Source of the DNA: Polynucleobacter sp. CS-Odin-A6 | Lineage (GTDB): Bacteria; Pseudomonadota; Gammaproteobacteria; Burkholderiales; Burkholderiaceae | Direction: 5' to 3' | Assembly: GCF_018882095.1 (NCBI RefSeq) | Contig: NZ_JACVPD010000005.1 | Location: 1-64,000, forward strand | DNA: 64,000 nt | Shown: positions 63,330 to 64,000 of the stretch, piece after piece | Position numbering within the stretch: position 1 is the first letter of the stretch | How the letters are laid out: each line of letters opens with the position of its first letter | Notes under the pieces: model-generated | Databases searched by the model: none | What the model saw: the letters and a program-made list of their open reading frames with translations, nothing else | What the model was told of the DNA's origin: nothing | Made by a program: the position numbers and the translations under genes

Positions 63330-64000
63330 TTATGAACCCAATAAAGTGCGACGCATCGCATCTAGACAAACCGTCATCAGGCCCGCAGGAAAGATTCCCA
63401 ATGCGAGGACAAAAACCGCATTCAGACTCAACAAGCCACGCGCAAATCCTGATCCAGAAATCTCCAACACAGGCTTCTCTTTAGGATCATCAAAGTACAT
63501 CACCTTGACGACTCTCAGGTAATAGAAGGCGCCAATAAGTGAGGCGAGAACGGCAATCACAGCCAAGAAAGTGTGCTCACCATCCACCAAGGCTTCTAAT
63601 ACGCCAAGCTTGGCGGCAAAGCCTACCGTTGGCGGAATACCGGCCAATGAGAACATCATCACTAGGCCAATAAAAGCAAACCAAGGATGGGTCTTATTTA
63701 ACCCCTTCAGGTCATCAATCGTTTCGCAATCATGGCCTTTGTGTGACAGCAACATCAAGAGACCGAAGCTGCCTAAAGTAGTCAAGACATAAGTGATTGC
63801 ATAAAACAGAGAGGCACTAAAGGCATGATCATCAAACACTGACAACATGCCTAGTAGTACAAAACCCATTTGTGCAATAGCCGAGTATGCCAACATGCGC
63901 TTCATATTCGTTTGCGCAATTGCCGTCAGGTTTCCAACTACTAGTGATAGGACTGCCAACAAGACCAGCATCGGTTGCCAATCACCCATTAGTGGCAAGA
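63330..64000 (-). CDS. nuoN: NADH-quinone oxidoreductase subunit N, C-terminal part (cut by window edge)
   Basis: 223 codons visible; the frame runs off the right edge without a start of its own, so the Met at 63998 is internal. The visible part has about seven membrane helices with the family's conserved lysine in [19 protein letters not shown] and the segment [22 protein letters not shown]. NuoN is a proton-pumping antiporter-like subunit of complex I. The rest of the nuo operon is expected upstream beyond 64000. Confidence 0.95.
   Translation of the reverse strand, partial: LPLMGDWQPMLVLLAVLSLVVGNLTAIAQTNMKRMLAYSAIAQMGFVLLGMLSVFDDHAFSASLFYAITYVLTTLGSFGLLMLLSHKGHDCETIDDLKGLNKTHPWFAFIGLVMMFSLAGIPPTVGFAAKLGVLEALVDGEHTFLAVIAVLASLIGAFYYLRVVKVMYFDDPKEKPVLEISGSGFARGLLSLNAVFVLALGIFPAGLMTVCLDAMRRTLLGS

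Overview
The window looks like chromosome of a free-living betaproteobacterium of the Burkholderiales. A small-genome freshwater lineage such as Polynucleobacter is my best guess. The gene order carA-carB-greA-DUF4149 / yhbY // rlmE-ftsH-folP-glmM, the gloB-methyltransferase-rnhA..dnaQ string and the nuoN-NUDIX-DUF1178 string are typical of that order. Protein sequences, the moderate GC content and the tight gene spacing fit too. The genus is an inference from recall, not from a search.

Layout. 1-707: end of an IS30-family element cut by the window edge. 805-3117: a 2.3-kb cassette (peroxiredoxin plus divergent MocR-type regulator) bounded by 29-bp direct repeats that match the 3' end of a tRNA-Phe-like sequence. 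3464-3653: tRNA-Arg and tRNA-Pro. 3714-6275: ZnuD-like TonB receptor with a small His-containing membrane protein upstream. 6284-10002: leftward run of acyltransferase, PPK2, CYTH-like protein and a two-gene CHR transporter. 10088-13325: rightward run plcP-agt-dgkA-olsB. 13329-23407: ppx, a GDCCVxC protein, two mgtC genes, phoA, a DUF2252 gene broken by one stop codon, an arsenate-reductase-like phosphatase, an outer-membrane protein and a secreted phosphoesterase. 23432-30062: phoR-phoB-phoU-pstB-pstA-pstC-pstS. 30178-46625: housekeeping genes. 46630-52345: rnhA and dnaQ with an RND efflux pair between them. 52353-64000: SprT-like protein, O-GlcNAc-transferase-like protein, Bug receptor, Old Yellow Enzyme, mmsA, an amino-acid ABC transporter, DUF1178, NUDIX and the end of nuoN.

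Main result: about 23 kb (7.4-30.1 kb) is largely a phosphorus-stress locus. The sensor/regulator (PhoR/PhoB) and the Pst transporter lie close to the genes they probably control. I read five PhoB-type sites by eye. Each consists of TGTCAT-like units spaced exactly 11 bp, oriented with the downstream gene, in front of plcP, ppx, phoA, the outer-membrane protein gene and pstS. The genes combine phosphate uptake, extracellular phosphate release, polyphosphate turnover and replacement of phospholipids by phosphorus-free lipids (PlcP makes diacylglycerol, Agt glycosylates it, DgkA recycles it, OlsB with an OlsA-like acyltransferase would make ornithine lipid).

Other notable points: a strong terminator-like hairpin inside the start of folP, tandem hairpins between pstS and pstC, a palindrome in the peroxiredoxin/MocR divergent promoter, and a possible 30-residue protein at 22126-22218.
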